A stretch of 64,000 bases of DNA, from positions 23,016,782 to 23,080,781 of the forward strand of contig NW_019211454.1 of assembly GCF_002443255.2 (NCBI RefSeq), written 5' to 3'. Position numbers and translations under genes: made by a program. The notes below the pieces were generated by a model. It worked only from the letters and a program-made list of their open reading frames with translations, searched no databases and had not been told where the DNA came from. This DNA comes from Varroa destructor (taxonomy: Eukaryota; Arthropoda; Arachnida; Mesostigmata; Varroidae). This document shows positions 48,453-61,283 of this stretch, piece after piece; the first letter of the stretch is position 1, and the number at the start of each line of letters is the position of its first letter.

Positions 48453-48551
48453 ATGGCATCAGTTTTTATAATGTTGGTAGTAAATATGGCTGCCGCAATA
48501 ACGACGAAGGGAGCGTTCGACGTGAAAGTCGAAACGTTTACCCTAATTTGA
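48453..48551 (+). CDS. Short ORF with signal-peptide-like start
   Basis: A 32-codon frame starts MASVFIMLVVNMAAAI, with a second ATG in AATATGGCTGCCGC, and ends VETFTLI-stop. The hydrophobic start could be a signal sequence. Short length and lack of any partner make chance likely. Confidence 0.15.
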   Translation: MASVFIMLVVNMAAAITTKGAFDVKVETFTLI

Positions 48552-49946
48552 CAGGAGTAAAGGGTACGGCTCCGCAAGACGATGATAAAGATGAACTCAG
48601 CAGACAGACGTGATTTAAATAAATTTCAAGGTACCTAAATGCTGACATATTTATCACTGTTCCTGGAATAAAGCGAACAGCAGTATGGTTCGCTCGAATC
48701 AAGACAAATGTGGGCCCTTGAAATTCTAGGAACCAACTCTATTTTTTTTTCCGTTTTACATCTCCGGTAGACGTTTTACACGGCCCACTAACTACGCACG
48801 TCTAGATATACGTACAGCAATGCAAATTTCAGATCATTTTGCCGATACGACGTCAAGCGAGTTCGCTGCGACAGAGTAAAACTTGTTCAGGATAAGTTGC
48901 ATTTATTTAGATTTCTATTAAGTGACCTATGAACTGAGCACATAGCTATAGCTAAGTGCGCTTTCATATTGGAAGGCAAACTTATACCACGCTCTACTAG
49001 ATGGGCTAGTTACACGTGGCCATCTATTCTTCTACCTGAAAAAAAACTAATTCTAACTGAATTCACTAAGATAACGGCGTATTTCCATTGGCACCGCACC
49101 AAAACAGCTAGCCATTGACTACACTCGATGCTCATCAAGAAATTTGGCTATACGTTGGCAACTTTTTTCCGTGTAGGAACATGCGTCAAAGTACCTATTC
49201 GGTGCGTGTGAGGCCCGTTTACATTTGTATATTGAAACGTGTCTTTAGTATGCTTCGTGTCGAGCATTTAGGACTAATAAAGGACAACCTAAGTAATTCA
49301 TGTATTTCTACATACAGAGAAGAGTCACCTCATAAGAAATGGCACAACATGCATGCAGACTAAAGCTTATCAAGGGAATGACTCCAATAGCGTAAACGTA
49401 TGGGTGAGAGTCGCACACCGTAATCTCTAGATACTTATATTTCCGCATATAGGACCTGGTGGTGGCAAATATATGTTGGTCACCCTGGTGGATTAATGCC
49501 GGGGCCATTTTTCGCAAATTAAAGCATCTACGATCGAGGTTAGCGAACACATCTTCTCCTGTCGCATACAATGAAGCGAAACTAACTAGACCAAAACAGT
49601 ATCCATGAATTTAAGCACTGAAATAATTACTTCTTCGTCGAGGGCCAGCTTCTCTTGTGTATGGTAAACGAAACACACTATAACTTTGCCCTGTACAATG
49701 GACTCAAATTACTTTCGTTCATTATCGACCAACTTTGTGTCTTTTCTTATTATATTTAGTACGGTAGTGGTAATACGCTTTAGCCTAACAGGAGTCTAAT
49801 TTTGTCTAAATACATCGTCATGATTGTGATCGAAATCATAGCCATAATAGTGAAGGTTACTAACTTCTGCTCGATTACATATATCGGATAGTTTTTAAAA
49901 AGAGAAAGAATATATTTAAATTAATAATACTTTTTAACTACGTCCG

Positions 49947-49992
49947 TTTGCTGGAACGATGTCATTTTTTGACTATTGCTAGTTCCAGCAAA
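49947..49992. repeat. 11-bp inverted repeat
   Basis: TTTGCTGGAAC and its exact complement GTTCCAGCAAA flank a 24-base spacer. Confidence 0.85.
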
Positions 49993-50313
49993 AGTGGAAT
50001 ATCACGACTTTTTTTTTACATTATGTTTCGTAAATGTTCCGAGTCCTCTGCCCGGACAGTCGGCTCTAGACATATCATCACGACGACAGGCCCCTAGCCA
50101 AAAACGAACTAAAAACCGAATCCACGGCACCACGTGTCCCGCGTAGCACGCAAACACACGCTACCATCAGCGGTAATGCAAGCTGTCGTACCAGCCATAT
50201 GACCCGCATAAATTTTCGCCGGTTTCCTGGTAGCTTGCGATCATAAAATTCGGCTGCTTTAATTTTTGTGATAGCACGCACGTTCGTTGTAGCATAGGAA
50301 TTTAAAATCTGTT

Positions 50314-50315
50314 AT

Positions 50316-50387
<72 letters not shown>

Positions 50388-50388
50388 T
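50314..50388. repeat. Compound (TA)n(GA)n microsatellite
   Basis: A TA run of about 20 bases passes into about 54 bases of nearly pure GA. It directly adjoins the 3' end of the mariner relic on the minus strand and is responsible for the Ser/Leu and Ile/Tyr repeats at the end of the open frame there. Confidence 0.95.
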
Positions 50389-50394
50389 TGACGG

Positions 50395-51185
50395 TTTTTA
50401 AGCAACATTACTAAACTAGATATACGATATCTTGAGGGATGGCTTGTTATTTGTTTAGTGGTACCATAATCCCATATATTAGTGCTGTAAAGTACTACAA
50501 TGCTGTTGTTGTTTTTGTGTAAATATGGGGAAAATTCCTTTTTGAGCTTTTCTATCGAAACTAAATTTCTGGAGAGACCGAAACAAACGATGGTCTGATG
50601 GTGCAAGGGCCAAGCTATACGGCAAATGCAATAAAATTTTCCATCTATATTCTCTACATTTTTTTTTTGACGAGGAGTTAACGACGTATATGGTCTGGTA
50701 TCGCCAAAGTGAAAGTTTTCGTCCATATTTTCGGTATATTTTCCAATAGTTTGCTGTACCCTTGTTAGTCGATGAAAATGCGGAATCCCTTCTTTGACGT
50801 CAGTCCAGCTTTGGTCATGTACTGCGAAGCTTTTTATCGCTTTGATTATGATCTTTCCGGCCCAGACCCAATTTTCATCACACAATCAATTGCTTCAAAA
50901 ATGTCTCGATTTCCCTGCGTCTTTGTGGAGTTTCGCAGATAGAAATACAATCAATTATTTGCTTCTTCAATTTTTTTGCATCTATTCGTATGCCACCTAA
51001 ATATCGGGCCTCTTTTTGTGACCAGTTTTCTTCAAAATTTGATGGTGGTTTCTGACAATGTCCTGGCTACCTGCGAGTAGATCCTACTCAACTTTCGCAA
51101 TAAGTTCATCAACTTTTTTCGTACTTAGTCGACCTTTTCGAGAAGCATCCTTGGTATCGAAATTTCCACATATATAATATATGCA
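50395..51185 (-). pseudogene. mariner-family transposase pseudogene
   Basis: A single minus-strand frame carries mariner transposase features in order with no indel. At about 51105-51160, KDASRKGRLSTKKVDEL matches the linker before the catalytic domain (D.PRSGRPS). At 50985-51006 the WVPHE signature reads stop-VAYE. Near 50880 CDENW stands for TGDEKW (first Asp kept). At 50683-50710 GDTRPYTS stands for QDNARPHTS (second Asp kept). The segment that should read SPDLAPSDYHLF is present only in outline and its catalytic Asp is lost. There are seven in-frame stops between 51100 and 50886, after which the frame is open for more than 150 codons. The N-terminal DNA-binding part is not readable, and the 3' end runs into a microsatellite. 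No terminal inverted repeats were found. Inactive relic. Confidence 0.85.
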
Positions 51186-54100
51186 GTTGTCTTAATGTTA
51201 TAATACATTTTTTATTAGAATAATAATTAATACTTATGTTGGATAACGTTTTCCTTTATTGGAAGTATTAACATTCTAAGCAATACATTGCTAACAAGGG
51301 CGCGCTGTTAACTCGCGATCCTGTGGCGCATTTTTGCTCAATTGGAGTTCGAAATTCTTCCGATACCGCCGATTTCCTGACATGGTCTAGCTTTAACATA
51401 TCCGTATGCGAGGAGTTTGTTACCATCAGGTCTGGAAAACGGACGAGGACTACTTCGTTTGATCCGTCTGCTTGGAAGATCGTCATCCAAGTACGCTTCT
51501 ATATCACGACAACAATGCGCAGGTGTTAGAAATCAAATTTGCCATGTTTACCAAGGCCGTCCCGCACGCGCCATAGAACATGTTCTCGCAGCGCGTTCAA
51601 AAAATCAGCACCAATCTCTATACTGTCAAAAAAAAATATTCCAATTAATTTCCTGTTTGAAATGTTGCATCACAGCATAATTTCTTGAATTTATATAGGT
51701 TTTCTGTGTAACGTGTAAATTCACAATTGCCTGGCAGGTGTTATTATTAAGATTAATTATGATATTTTGTTCGAATCGACGACCATTGTCTCAAACAAAT
51801 TTTTTCACAAACAATGCGCCCATATGTCTAAGTACAATTCTCATATTGTTTTCTCCGGCCGGATCGTTTTGATCAATAACATACACTTTGCCGGAAAATA
51901 AGTGTTCTAGTTACAAGGTCTTAGAATGCAATGAACACTGAATCTCGATTGGTTTTTATTATTTCAGTTATAGACTTTCAATGTTCTTGATTGTTGTTTA
52001 TTCGCTATCCGAAAAACTATAGGCGACGTAGGCTTTGTAACCCATATTATGTACACATATAATTCCATAGGGTTAAATATATATATGTATATATAAAATG
52101 CTGTTAGTAGCTTTATATCTCGTCAAGGCCGCGGTGGTGATATTTTTACGCCTAGACAAACGCACACACATATATATGTATATGCACATTTTGTTATATG
52201 CGTACTTTCAAGTCCCTTCCACTCTTTTTTAATTTGACCATTCTTATATAGAGCTGTCTAACTATAAATAGATACTAAGAAGTGGAATAACGAAGCGGCG
52301 GTGGCCGCGTTACTCTTAAATATCTAGTTTTCTAGTATGTTTATCTAAGCATTTGACAGATTCAATCGCGGCCCTTCTTGCCTGACTGCCGCTGTAGCAT
52401 CAGCAACCCTCTTGTACAAAACGTTTGAGTTGTCACTCGGGTGGGATGGACCGTAACGGACTCTTAGAACTAAGGGGCAGCGAGAGAGCAATATTTTAAA
52501 AGCACGCCTTTTTCTTGGCGTCACACGGACTGACTTAACGCTTGCTTCAGCCATTTGGGTGACGCCCATATAATATAAACAAATACCCAAATCCACCCAT
52601 GACAACTCAGCCATGACCGTTTCAGTTAGAAGTATTGATCGAATGCATTAAAACAACACTTCTTTCTATCATGTGCATACAAACCCCTTTTTCAAGACGG
52701 CGCTGGTACTCCTACACACTTACAGCTAACCAATAGTCAGGTCTCATTAGTTTATTCATCCAACAACTACATATAATTCAACTCAACAAACAGGGACACT
52801 GTTTCGAGTCTACAGAACATACTATATTTGTAGTCATCGGTATCTTAACTTCCTTAACTTAAAGGATCGCTTGTACATGTCTATAGTTATTTGCTGCTTT
52901 TTTTTTGGTTGTATTTTTATTCGTATTTGAATTAAAACAGATATGTTAGCTCTAATTCTATGCCTTCGTATTTGCCCTAATGCTACATTTGAGCCGCGTA
53001 ACTTCTGATTGATTTCGGTGTTTTCGTTAGAGAAAAGCCAAACAGAAAGCAGAGTTGCGCTGGATACAAAGGTGGCCAACAAGTAAAGCTTCTTGTGGCA
53101 GAGTCGTCAACAGGACGGGAAAAAAGCGACATGTTAGTTTCGATTCGGTCCAATAACTGGGGCAGGCAGACGAAGACCTTGGCTGGATATATTTAGACGG
53201 TAACAGCAATGGCAACACTGCCAAGAACAGCGGGAGGGAGGTCGCAGCTGCTACTGCTACGGGCACTGCCGATTATAGGTTGCGGCGTGTCGTGGCATAT
53301 AGTAGCAGTAAGGTTCATCTGACAGCGATGAACCCGAACTATTAAGAGAAATACTAAACCCAGATTGCGATCTTCTCGTCGCTTCCTTTTTTCTCATCTT
53401 AGTCTTTTGGTCGTCTTCATAGCCAGCTCACTCCTCTTCATACTCTCCAGCGCTCTGTATCGAACCGTAAAGTTTCTTCTTACATTTAGCATCGACCCTC
53501 TAGCGACCGCGCGTGTCGTCTGGCTTTTCTAAAACGTTTCTCTACGCTCCGGCACCTTCAGAGATCAGAGATCACGCTTGCTTTTGCCTAACTTAGTAGG
53601 CGGCAAGGAGATGGAAAAGGCGACAGGAGAGCGAGGCAAGGAAAAAACTGCGCTCAGCCCAACGAGGAGAAGCTGTTCTAGAGAAAGTGTGAACGAGAGA
53701 GAATAGAATTGAGGAATCAACGTTAGACTTTATCATTCTCCGACATCATCCCTATTTCACCCCATTTGTAATCTTTGTTTCTTCTGACCCTTTCCCGAAA
53801 AGAATCCTTGATTATCAGAATGAAATTTTTCGAATGAGGCTTAAGAGTTCTCTCCTTTTCTTAATAGTCGCAAAATGCGCCACCTATCTAAATCTCTCAC
53901 GATCTCTTTTGCTTTCCCTCCACAGACGAAGGAGTTCATAGAAAGGCAGACACACCAGCCCAGAATACACACGCTCACTGGTAGCCTAGGTCCCCTTATT
54001 TCCTTGTCTTTTCCCTTCCGATTGCTTATTTAGCCGTGGCTCTGATCGGCCAAAATGGGGCTCTTGGAAAATCGTATAATGTAAAATAGAGAAAAGAGGA

Positions 54101-55128
54101 TTCTTAGAACGCACAGATGGAACAGGTGCAAACGGCTGTGGAACTTCCCTTACCGTGATGTAACTAACTGTAAAACCATGACAACGATGAACGAATCTAG
54201 ACGTTTTAGAAACGTTAAATAAGAACGTTTCCGCTGGTGAAGTACAATACTAATTATACAAGTATTATACCTAGTTTTGTATTTCGGTAATTAGCACAGC
54301 CAATAAGCGGATATTAGCTTAAATAATTTGCAAAAAAAAAACAAAGATGATTCCGATTTGTGCAGGTCTAAACCAACGGCATTTGCAAGGAAAATACACC
54401 GGTTCAGCGCACTGCAATCTACATTCTAGATAATGGGAATACTGCGATATAAACATCTCACCGGATATGAGAAGTCAGTACTTACCTTTCAGTTGATGAC
54501 CCAATTAAATCAAGTGAGGAATTAAGTTATGATTATTATAAACGTGGTCAATCTTTGATGCAACGAAAAAAAGTTACTGTAATGAAATAATGCCCATTTA
54601 TCAAATAGAAGTGAGCCTAAACTTTACAATAGTGCAAAGCATCGCTTTTCGTCCGAAAAGCAAACGATTGTTATTACTATCACTGCCCAACGTCGAAATC
54701 AACGGCAACTTCAAGTATATAACTTATTATATGGACACATGTTCACAAAATAGAGGAAGCTCACAAACATTCAATCTTTACGCGCGCCTAATAAATCGAA
54801 AGAGCAATTCACATTAGAAAAAAACCAAAGTTAATCCATTTTTGCCACTGTTTAACAGTGTTCTGAATCACTCCCGCAAATCGACTGGCAGCTGGAAATT
54901 TAAGTTAACTGTAAGAAAACTAATGTAACACGAAAGCTTCAGACAATCACGTTAGCTACATGGGGTCCTGTACGGCTGCGTATGCTGACATGGCTCCATA
55001 CGAAGAGATAAAAGTAGGGCGCTCAGCGCCGTCGACCTCCAGCGCTAACAGACTAATAGTTAGCTAGATGATTTCAAGTAACACTCCTTTAATGTAAAAA
55101 CCACGTAGTACATTAAAAACATCTACAG
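51186..55128. other. Non-coding stretch, nothing convincing
   Basis: Open frames at 51268-51680, just upstream of the mariner relic, were inspected for its N-terminus without a clear match. A patch at 53000-54020 is GC-richer and open in pieces, with no motif. Confidence 0.4.
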
Positions 55129-55214
55129 ATGTTCTATGTGGATCATGTGTCTGGGAGCATCGATGATATGGACGCAATGGGAGACGTTGTTTATCACAAC
55201 AATCTTCCAACTGA
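55129..55214 (+). CDS. Candidate internal or start exon
   Basis: ACATCTACAG|ATG opens an 86-nt stretch reading 28 codons (motifs FYVDHVSGSIDDMD, GDVVYHNNLP) and ending GA|GTAAGT in phase 2. Another frame is also open through the donor. The acidic reading and consensus donor are suggestive; the acceptor is moderate. No family or partner exon. Confidence 0.2.
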
Positions 55215-56339
55215 GTAAGTTATTTCTTTTTATAGAAAGCAGTTGGTTTTGTCAAATACTGATGTGTGGAAAATTCAAAATGGTCGTCATTAGTATGTCC
55301 ACCAGTAACGAGCTCACTACCTCATCGAAGTTTGGCTAAAAACTAAACGCTTTTTTCTATTGTTTGACAGCGTCGTCATGTCAGAAGTACTGATCGACCG
55401 TTCAGAGCAATGATAAGTTTCCGAACAGATCTTCGCTTCGAAGAAATATTAGCTTACCTAACCGCTGAATAAACGCTATATTTACTGTTATTTACACTTT
55501 AAATAGCACCAGCACATTGATGTTATCGCCACTTATAATAACTTCAAGCGATTTGACTGGTACCGCCGATAGACTGCTAGTTGAAAGAGGGATTTTATAA
55601 TGATGTTATCGTACGAAATTGTTTCTTGTACAATGGCTCCACTTTTTGAGCAGTCTAATTGGTTTCTAGTAACAAGAATTTAAATAGGCAAGTACACTTA
55701 TTTAGCGTTGTGGTTTGTGGTAAGTGATTACGGTTACTCGCTACTTTGTTGGACTTATTTACGGGGTTTCGCTGGGTAAAATTATTTTCCCGTAATTTTT
55801 ACTAGTGCCCCATCTTGAGCGTCACAATGGATAGTTTCAAATGAGCAATATACAACGTCAGTAACATATCTAAGCACGGGAGACCGAACGAAGGACTCGA
55901 ACGCGAGTGGGTTTCAGGCTACCCAATGGTCCCTACAATAGATACCTTAAACGAAATGGCACTATCACTTATCAAGAGTAACAGTTGATTAATACATTCT
56001 CTTTCTATTGCTGCTACTCCCCCATCTAAATTCGCCCGTTTCAGCAACGAAACGCACCTTTTTCAGAATATTTAATTTGATAGATAGCCCATTTAATTGG
56101 CTAACACTTTTAAAACTGGCTGGCCACAACCTAGGAACAGTATCAATCTATACGCGTATGAACAGATCGTTTTTTAGTTCTAACGTTTTAAGGTACGATG
56201 TACCAATGATATACTTGTTTTTCATCGACGACTGGTGCCAACTGACATTCTTCGTCTTGTTGAGTCACTGGGTAGGAACTCCGCACGCAAAAAATATTAT
56301 AGTGGACTACGCACACCGAATGCTCTACAGTGGCGCTGC
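55215..56339. other. Non-coding stretch, nothing recognised
   Basis: AT-rich. A plus frame at 56008-56373 is open for 121 codons without motif. Confidence 0.4.
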
Positions 56340-58900
56340 AATCCACCTTAACTCCCTCGAACCGCAGCTGTAGGTCAGCTTCGAGCCTTCGACCTTCCGT
56401 CAATGACATCACATATATTTCCACCCATCGAAGCGCCCGGTTTCTGCACATTCCCTTCTCTAGAATACGGTCGCGCCGCTGATCTCTTCGTGTGGTGAGT
56501 ATAATCCCGTAGAGCACATACATTGCAAATACACGGTAAGTGATACAGCATAGATGGAATCCCCGGTATGACGCACAGGCTCTTAAGGGGCACACCGTAG
56601 CATATATATACATATATATATACAAAGCAATAGGCTGCCCTAACAACGAGTTCTTCAAACAACAATCGATCAGGATCAGTGTTCAGTAGCTGACTTAATA
56701 AATATTCCACAAAGAATACGGATAGAAGACAAGAAATATCAGAGCTAGGACAAGTGACCACCTCGTAAATGGTAGCATAGGCCAAAAAGTCGCCCCAAGC
56801 ACACAGCAGAAACAAACTCACGAGAAGCGCGGCCTCAATGGAAGGAGGCGAGTGATGGAAAAGAGCTACCCTAGAAGCCATATCCTGATTTAGACTGGAG
56901 TCAGGATACCGCAATCAGTTGACTTATATTGTATTGTTGGAGAAGGGGGTGAATCCAGCGGACGAAGGACGGGGGACGAAAGCGAACCAGAGTGAACAAG
57001 AGACGCGAGAATGCGTAGGTCTGTATGCAGTGCTCGTCTAAGGGTCGCCCAGTTTAGCTAGAGAAACTATGGTAAAGGAGAACTGCCTGGATCGCATAAT
57101 GGGTAATCTGGGGAGGCCGACCAAAACGGGAGGACAGGAGATCCGAGGCGCGTCGGTGCCTAAGGGATGCAGGTGGAGGCCACGACCATCGCATAGTCGC
57201 GTAAGGAGTAATTTAAGAGACCTACTTGTCAGACATCATCATAAATAGCACTGCACACAGACCGGTCGCCTCTGACATCTTCCGAGTGACCTCCTGAGTC
57301 ACACTAGTCGATTTCTTTGTACCCTAATACCTGCCACAATGGAGTTATTTGATTATCTGATTATTCTGCCAATTGTGGTCCAGATGCGCTTGTATTGTAC
57401 TGTATTGACCGGTAGGCAGACGCTCTATGCTCATATGGGCAGCTAAAATTCAACCAGCCTCTGGGATACCTCTAAATATGTTTGAGAAGCTGCGTTATTA
57501 ACCTTAACTCTGACACAGTTCAGGTCGATTGTCCTGCTATTTTGCGAACTGACCTGGTGGACACTGAGAACCTTTGCACAGCAGAACATTTTTCAAATGA
57601 CCCGGTACATACGCACGCGCATGTAGTCAGTATTCCGTAACGCAGCTACCGTCAACATTGCTGTAGCTTAATTCGTTGGCTAAGATCTTCAGTGACCCTG
57701 ATCGCAAATCACACTCACCGTACGACGTTACCAGTGAACGACATCTAGAGCCTTGCTATAAATGCCATGTTATATATTCAATGGACACTAGCAACTTACT
57801 GGTGGTAATGTTGCTTGGCTGCCAACGTGTAATATAATCGTCCGTAAACGACCGAAGCGAGACGCACCCGCTACGGGCATGCAACCTCGTGCTCTCTTAA
57901 GCTCATTTGCTGTTCAATCACATCACATTAGTCCCATGAGCAAAATCATTCTGTTTTGCCAAAACGTAATGTACGAAGGCAGAGTCTACCTCGCATGTCC
58001 CCCAACACGATCATTATGACGACCAACAATGGTAAGCAGTAATCAGTCGGCTTATACTTTTGCTGCATCCACGATATCTCGAAATTTGCAACTAGCTTTG
58101 TTCCATCAAAATTGCTCGAGTCGTTTAGTAATTTGAGCTAGCTTCGGTAAAGTAAGGATATGTCGTAGAAATGATGAGAAGCAAAGATGTCAGAAGATGG
58201 GAGTGAAGAAGTGGGCGTTAGACGAGGGCTAGTAGGCAGCCACTTACTCAGACGCCCAAAACGACTAGAGGTCATTTGAGAGACAGAAGCCAGCCACTTC
58301 GTAGAGGAGAGAAAATGAAGAGTGGAGAAGCATGAGAGTACCTTGAAATAGTGTGGAATACGTGGCCAATTCGGTATCAGAGAAGCAGGATAGACAAAGA
58401 GGTGGCTAGAAGGATTGCCGGTGGGGGTGTCGTTGAGCGCCCGCGGGGTTGTGATGGCACCTGCGGCAACCTGGGTTCGCTTAACCGAGGCGCTCACAGA
58501 CACATATACAGGAAGCGGGAGGGGAGGTACATCCTTAACATCAGCATCAGCGAAACTGGACGCTTGTAGTCCATCCAATATCCAGGCCCTACCAGCAAGG
58601 AAGGGTGAACTCGTCCTGCTCGACTTCTATTCAGACCAATGCAGCTGCCAAACGACGAGGGACTTCACAGGAGACTTTAAAGTGTATGGTCTTCCTACCA
58701 TTGATCTTGCGACTGCTGACTTCTTCCTGGTGAATAGAAGTGAGAAAGAGTGCGCTGTATCTGGGTGCCCACTCCTGTGCGTCCCCGCATGTAGAGTGAA
58801 GCTCTTATATAGAACGTACGATTACCACTCTCTTGGGATGGTACAGGTTGTAGAATGCAGCTACTGAGGTTTTCGCTAACGTTGGTTGTGCCTAAACATG
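56340..58900. other. GC-rich island with long overlapping open frames, unassigned
   Basis: Base composition changes visibly from AT-rich flanks. Minus frames are open at 56188-56658 (156 codons), 56375-56914 (179 codons) and 58138-58578 (146 codons), and plus frames at 58351-58569 and 58415-58867 (150 codons). At 57719-57744 on the minus strand ATG and eight codons (MSFTGNVV) end at the donor CG|GTGAGT, a possible start exon. At 56464-56494 on the plus strand a strong acceptor (TTCCCTTCTCTAG) and donor GTGAGT frame 31 nt. No domain is recognised in any frame. It may be an unrecognised gene, an old mobile element or transferred DNA. Confidence 0.35.
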
Positions 58901-60539
58901 TCGGTACAAAGTTTTTCTAGTGAGCGAACGGTCGTTGAACAAATCAAGGGTAGTCCCCAGACGCTTCGAAACGCCTTTCCATCAGAAAGAAAGTGAAGGT
59001 ATATGTTACGGTGCAGCTTAATTTTGAAGGTTCTAAAAATCTACCGATTTTTTCGACAGCCAGATGAAAAAGGAGAAAAGAGCAAACATCAATTATGGTG
59101 AAGATATATCCTTGTGTAGATATAATTATGTCATGTGGTTAAGAATTTTTCGCGTTGCGCGTGTTGTAACCATAAAAGTGTCTAGGATGTATATACATAT
59201 ACTCTCGAGAGAAACACACCGCTCTTTGGGGTAGTTTTCATTGAGATTCAAAGTTCTGCGTTATGATCTGGTAAACTGTATAAAAAGTAGAACTGCGATT
59301 TGGGGAATATTGAACTCAAAAATCATTTTAAATGGACACTATATAGGACTGAGGCAACTAGATTGAGGTAGGAGCACTTCACGAGGCCGGCAATTGCCGA
59401 CACGTACGATTGGAACACTAACTTCAATTCTTATTCACTACGTTTTAGGAAAACACTTTTAGCCATAACATTCGGCACACTCGAGAGTACGAATCCTTCA
59501 GATGGCGGCTGTCGAAGTAACGAGTTCATCGTTTGCCTTGTTATAATTCTATAGCTCGTTATAGAGACACAGCAAATAAAATATTTTTCTTTACTAGGGA
59601 ACATCCTCGAGATCCGCGTTGTCATCAAATATGTTAATTTGAAATATTTCAAACCTCAGGGTGTACGAAGTGGGGGATTAGATGGTCTTTTTTCGTGTAC
59701 CTCGACGATATATAGCTTGATTGTTGTATTTAAACACCGTCGAACGAACATTTGCAATAAACGAAACTCGGATCTGAATCAGATGGTTCTGGGAGATGAA
59801 CAGACTATTCGGATGAGTGTTTCCGTGCTCAAATGCCAGTTTAGGAGGCCGTATGGAACCGTTCAAAAAGCCCCACTTTAGTATATAGCTGCTAACAAAA
59901 CGTTGCTCCACCATTACACTTCCGAAGGCTGCATGTCAGAACAGTGAACTAAAACGCAAGAAATAGCTATAATTTATATGTCTGAAAAGTCCTTATTAGG
60001 TCAGCTATTTCTGATTATGGACATACACCATTTTTCATTGACTACGTAGGCCAGATAACGGTGAGCAAAATTTTGTGTCGTCTGAAAATCACTATTAGTA
60101 AATAATTAGTAATTATAACAAATGCGATTACACCGGGACAAATCGCAATCTCAGAGGTCGCTTGTTTACAGTAATAATAAGTATAATTAGTAAAATAAGG
60201 TTTAAATTATTTGACCGCTTTGTAGGTCTATCATTCTGAGCTTGTTGATATTTTAGGTTCTGATGGAACGGTCTACAAAAAAGGACAACAAGGCCAATAA
60301 AGCTATCTAAGGGAAAATATAAATTTTAGGTACAGAGATAAATCAATGTCTCTATTGGAAAAAAATGTACGGACAGATGTTAACAAAATAAATACAAACC
60401 GGTCCCAAGGGAAGCAGGTTTCATCCTTATATTGAAGTGATGCTGAACGATCAAATAGAAGATTACATTTTTAACTTGTTCCATATTGTTTTTGACCTGA
60501 GATGTTTGATTGGCATGAAATATAACATATCTAACTTAC
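58901..60539. other. Non-coding stretch, nothing recognised
   Basis: AT-rich. Opposed open frames at 59639-59914 have no motif. Confidence 0.4.
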
Positions 60540-60636
60540 CATGAATTGAACAGCAAGTTTTGTAGTCAAAACAATATTTGGGTTAGAAAAAGAGCCATAT
60601 TCCTTATCAAAATAGTTTTGGACAATCCCTCCGTTA
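60540..60636 (-). CDS. Candidate internal exon
   Basis: This is 97 nt between an acceptor TGTCTTCCAATGTAAAG and the donor ATG|GTAAGT, open as 32 codons (motifs NGGIVQNYFDKEYG, SNPNIVLTTKLAVQF). It enters in phase 2 and leaves in phase 0. An in-frame stop overlaps the acceptor, as expected at a true exon edge but also by chance. No homology. Confidence 0.22.
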
Positions 60637-61283
60637 CTTTACATTGGAAGACACCAATGCAAGTAGAAAACTTCCGGTGTACTTAAGCCACTACTGGAAA
60701 GACTATCTAAAACATTTACCGAATTATAGTTCCATGATATGAATATTATACAGTGTGGAAAACGAGCGTACATTTCAATCATGTACAATTTTAGCTTACA
60801 CTGCAGCATTCGGGGCATACATACATCGCTCGCCTATACTACCTCTATATGATTACTTATCACATGCATAGTCATTATGCCCACAGGTTTAAACGTGCTT
60901 GTCGACAGTGAGGCACAGTCACATCTGCTCTTTGGGTAAACCGTTACTTCTTCGCAATTCATAAACTACAGACGCACTTCTCCTTAACCAGGCGAAGTTT
61001 TATAGAAAAGAATATAATAGACGCGCTTGCAGGTTACCTTTCAAATATACCTAGGTTTAAAGGTGCCAGCCACGAAAACCAAACAGATTTTCTACTTAGT
61101 CAATCGTCCTTCCTGTTTCTATTGATTCAGCGGTCTGCTGAAAGTAGTGCGAAATATAAAAGTCAATTTTAAGCATGCTCTTAGTCAGTTCCTGCTTGAG
61201 GTAACAAGGTTTGTCACTTCTGTATATTTATTTAGACTTTCGATTCGCCAGAGATCTTTTTTCTCACGCTCTCCGAGTATTTC

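Larger units (their letters stand above)
47206..50313. other. Non-coding stretch, nothing convincing
   Basis: Apart from the short frame at 48453-48551 and an inverted repeat at 49947-49992, nothing stands out. Open frames at 48196-48459 and 49115-49571 lack motifs. Confidence 0.4.

Noticed and set aside
54498..54518. 21-nt microexon between CTTTCAG and GTGAGG
   Set aside because: Too short to assess, and no flanking exon; the opposite strand also shows a GTAAGT donor at the same place, which illustrates how often such sites occur by chance.
55870..55955. Possible tRNA on the minus strand, based on a GCGTTCGAGTCC B-box-like word
   Set aside because: The stem around the loop does not pair, the acceptor ends do not match over seven bases and the interval is too short for a tRNA.
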